Source of the DNA: Hydractinia symbiolongicarpus
Taxonomy: Eukaryota > Cnidaria > Hydrozoa > Anthoathecata > Hydractiniidae
NCBI RefSeq assembly: GCF_029227915.1
Contig: NC_079876.1
Location: forward strand, 15,068,001 to 15,128,000
DNA: 60,000 nucleotides
Direction of reading: 5' to 3'
Part shown: positions 58,770 through 60,000 of the stretch, one piece after another
Layout: each line of letters begins with the position of its first letter
Numbering within the stretch: position 1 is the first letter of the stretch
Position numbers and translations under genes: made by a program
Notes under the pieces: model-generated
Told to the model about the DNA's origin: nothing
The model's database searches: none
Seen by the model: the letters and a program-made list of their open reading frames with translations, nothing else

Positions 58770-59471
58770 CTATAAAAGAAATCGGGAATGAAGTTGTGAA
58801 TTTTGTTACCTGTATATAACTTTGAGTATATTATAGTATGTTGACTTTGAGTATATTATAGTATGTTGAGTATAATTTTTGTTCGACATATATCATGAGT
58901 ACAATTTTACACATTACATTTTGTTGAGTATACTTTAGCATATGTTTTTAAAATAATAAAAAAGTCGTTTACCGATTCGGAACGTTATCGTTATTAGGTA
59001 TCCATGCTCCTTCCCTGTCATGGAGACTGACCATTGCAGTCCATAACACATGCGGGCTCAGACGGACAGCATTGAACCCTTCGTGTTGAGTGACACATGT
59101 CGAATCTGAACAAAATAGAAGAAAGTTTGACTAAAAAAAAAAAAAACATACATACATAGTGTGCGCATTATATATTTTCACATCAAAAACAAGAAAATAT
59201 GCCCACTAAAGTTGAAACTTACCACCAGAAATATATCTCAACTTTATTTCGTCGATTTCAATGCACCACAAACATTCACGATTCACTGGCATAGTACGAC
59301 AAAATAAACATTTACACCATTCGGATGGTTCAACATGTAGTCGATTATTTTGAGACTCTTGCTCTCCTCTTCAGGACAGTCAGGAATATCTTCCCAATTG
59401 CCATTGCTATCATCGTCGTGATTATTTATAACTTTCTTTTGTGGTTCGAATTGGTAAGAATTTGCAGACAT
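58547..59471 (-). CDS. P2X7 intracellular (ballast)-type domain protein, 3 exons, one frameshift
   Basis: Exons 59471-59223, 59105-58973, 58769-58547, with donors GTAAGT and GTAAAC and phases 1 and 2 that join exactly. The acidic N-terminus (MSANSYQFEP..., DDDSNGNWEDIPDCPEEES) is followed by EPSEWCKCLFCRTMP and RECLWCIEI, then CVTQHEGFNAVRLSPHVLWT, then YRYAAYRQFSWFVYTKLGRY and IPACVVSKIRETFPEANGIY. This is the cysteine-rich zinc-binding tail domain known from vertebrate P2X7 receptors and widespread alone in invertebrates. There is no ion-channel part. Within exon 1 the acidic start and the cysteine part are in different frames (break about 59340-59365), so the copy is damaged or the start lies elsewhere. 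It is enclosed by the TTAA/TIR element. Confidence 0.75.
58973..59105 (-). CDS. P2X7-tail gene exon 2
   Basis: Acceptor TTTTGTTCAG, donor GTAAAC. 133 bp, DSTCVTQHEGFNAVRLSPHV and WTAMVSLHDREGAWIPNNDN. Confidence 0.75.
59223..59471 (-). CDS. P2X7-tail gene exon 1
   Basis: ATG at 59471. The first frame runs to a stop at 59283-59285, while WCKCLFC...CLWCIEIDEIKLRYISG is read in the neighbouring frame to the donor GTAAGT at 59222. A one-base indel near 59340-59365 explains it. Confidence 0.65.
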
Positions 59472-59832
59472 ATTATTAAACTTTTGTGTAAGTATATTTG
59501 TATTTCGCGCGGGATTTTGTTACTTAACCGGCGCGCCACAAAAGTGTTGTGAGTAAAAAAGACTGGACGCTACTCTTCAACTTTCTGAAAATAAATTCGC
59601 AACAAGATGGTGGCAGGGGGTTCACATTTTCACGAAGTAAACATGGACATATCTCATATACCATATCGATTTGGTAAGAACGACTATCTTTTTGTAATTT
59701 CGTCATATGTTCTGAGGTAAATTAGCTCAACTTGTGTCAGCACCTCGGGATCCCTTTAAATTTGCTAATTTTGTCAATAACTCCCAATTATTCTTGAATT
59801 AACTCGATTTATTCCTGAGCTCTCCTAAATAA

Positions 59833-60000
59833 GAATATAAGGGTGAGTTCGGGCAACTTTTCAAATTAAATTGGCCGTTGTCCCCAAACCTGCCAGCACT
59901 TTCCCAAACTTGCCTGAAGCATTCTTGAAATGCAATTCCTTTTAACTTACCATTAGGGAAGAAGGCGTTTTTTCGGGCATTGTTCCGGTTTATGCAGTTT
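59833..60000 (+). repeat. Direct repeat flanking the TTAA element, copy 2 (cut by window end)
   Basis: ATAAGGGTGAGTTCGGGCAA, GCACTTTCCCAAACTTGCC, GAAGCATTCTTGAAATGCAA, GGGAAGAAGGCG, GGGCATTGTTCCGGTTTATG, the same order as 57340-57690. About three quarters identical by eye. Confidence 0.6.

Larger units (their letters stand above)
57795..59755. mobile_element. TTAA-flanked DNA transposon-like element with 27-bp TIRs, carrying a gene
   Basis: The left end AGGGATCCCGAGGTGCCGAC continues ACAAGTT. The right end is its inverted copy with a single change (26 of 27). Both ends are directly flanked by TTAA (57791-57794 and 59756-59759), a target duplication typical of piggyBac- and Kolobok-type transposons. 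No transposase is recognised inside the 1961 bp; it holds a three-exon P2X7-tail-type gene and two tiny ORFs. So it would be non-autonomous, or a cargo-carrying derivative. Superfamily undecided. Confidence 0.7.

Overview
The window looks like a piece of an AT-rich, repeat-dense animal genome, most likely a cnidarian and probably a hydrozoan. This rests on spliced genes with GT/AG introns, an astacin-ShKT protease, a P2X7-tail-type cysteine module, DNA-polymerase-B (Polinton/Maverick-type) relics, and very frequent (GCTA)n microsatellites. The species is an inference. There are no prokaryotic operons, Shine-Dalgarno sites or CRISPR arrays.

Layout. 1-3409: a decayed protein-primed DNA polymerase B, cut by the left window edge and by two frameshifts. 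3.4-11.8 kb: intergenic, with a LINE reverse-transcriptase relic, end-to-end Helitron-like elements (about 4.9-7 kb), a TA-flanked MITE and a GIY-YIG endonuclease relic. 11.8-13.7 kb: a 33-bp minisatellite of about 57 units. 13.9-16.8 kb: a broken Ty1/copia polyprotein. 17.3-30.6 kb: the best host gene, an eight-exon astacin metalloprotease on the minus strand. I could phase it completely from signal peptide to a C-terminal ShKT cysteine module (483 codons plus stop). Its introns hold Helitrons, an 18-bp/190-bp tandem repeat and an internally deleted two-gene DNA transposon relic (SWIM protein on plus, THAP/HTH protein on minus). 31-35 kb: sparse, with a 743-bp TIR element and tRNA-derived fragments. 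35.28-42.19 kb: a head-to-tail array of five non-autonomous Helitron-like elements, including two near-identical 2.45-kb copies. 42.2-48.2 kb: a direct repeat plus a large imperfect inverted repeat carrying a tRNA-type SINE in both arms and a 318-bp (TA)n tract. 49.9-53.35 kb: an internally deleted BEL/Pao retrotransposon and an antisense scrap of the same family. 54.2-54.7 kb: a two-exon acidic 95-residue ORF. 57.8-59.76 kb: a 1.96-kb element with 27-bp terminal inverted repeats and TTAA flanks, carrying a three-exon gene for a P2X7 intracellular (ballast)-type domain.

How the parts relate. Only the astacin gene and possibly the P2X7-tail gene look like coherent protein-coding units. Most of the rest is mobile-element debris. 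The two most notable features are the P2X7-tail module enclosed by a TTAA/TIR transposon, and the repeated CTAG|TC end-to-end junctions of Helitron-like elements in three separate places.
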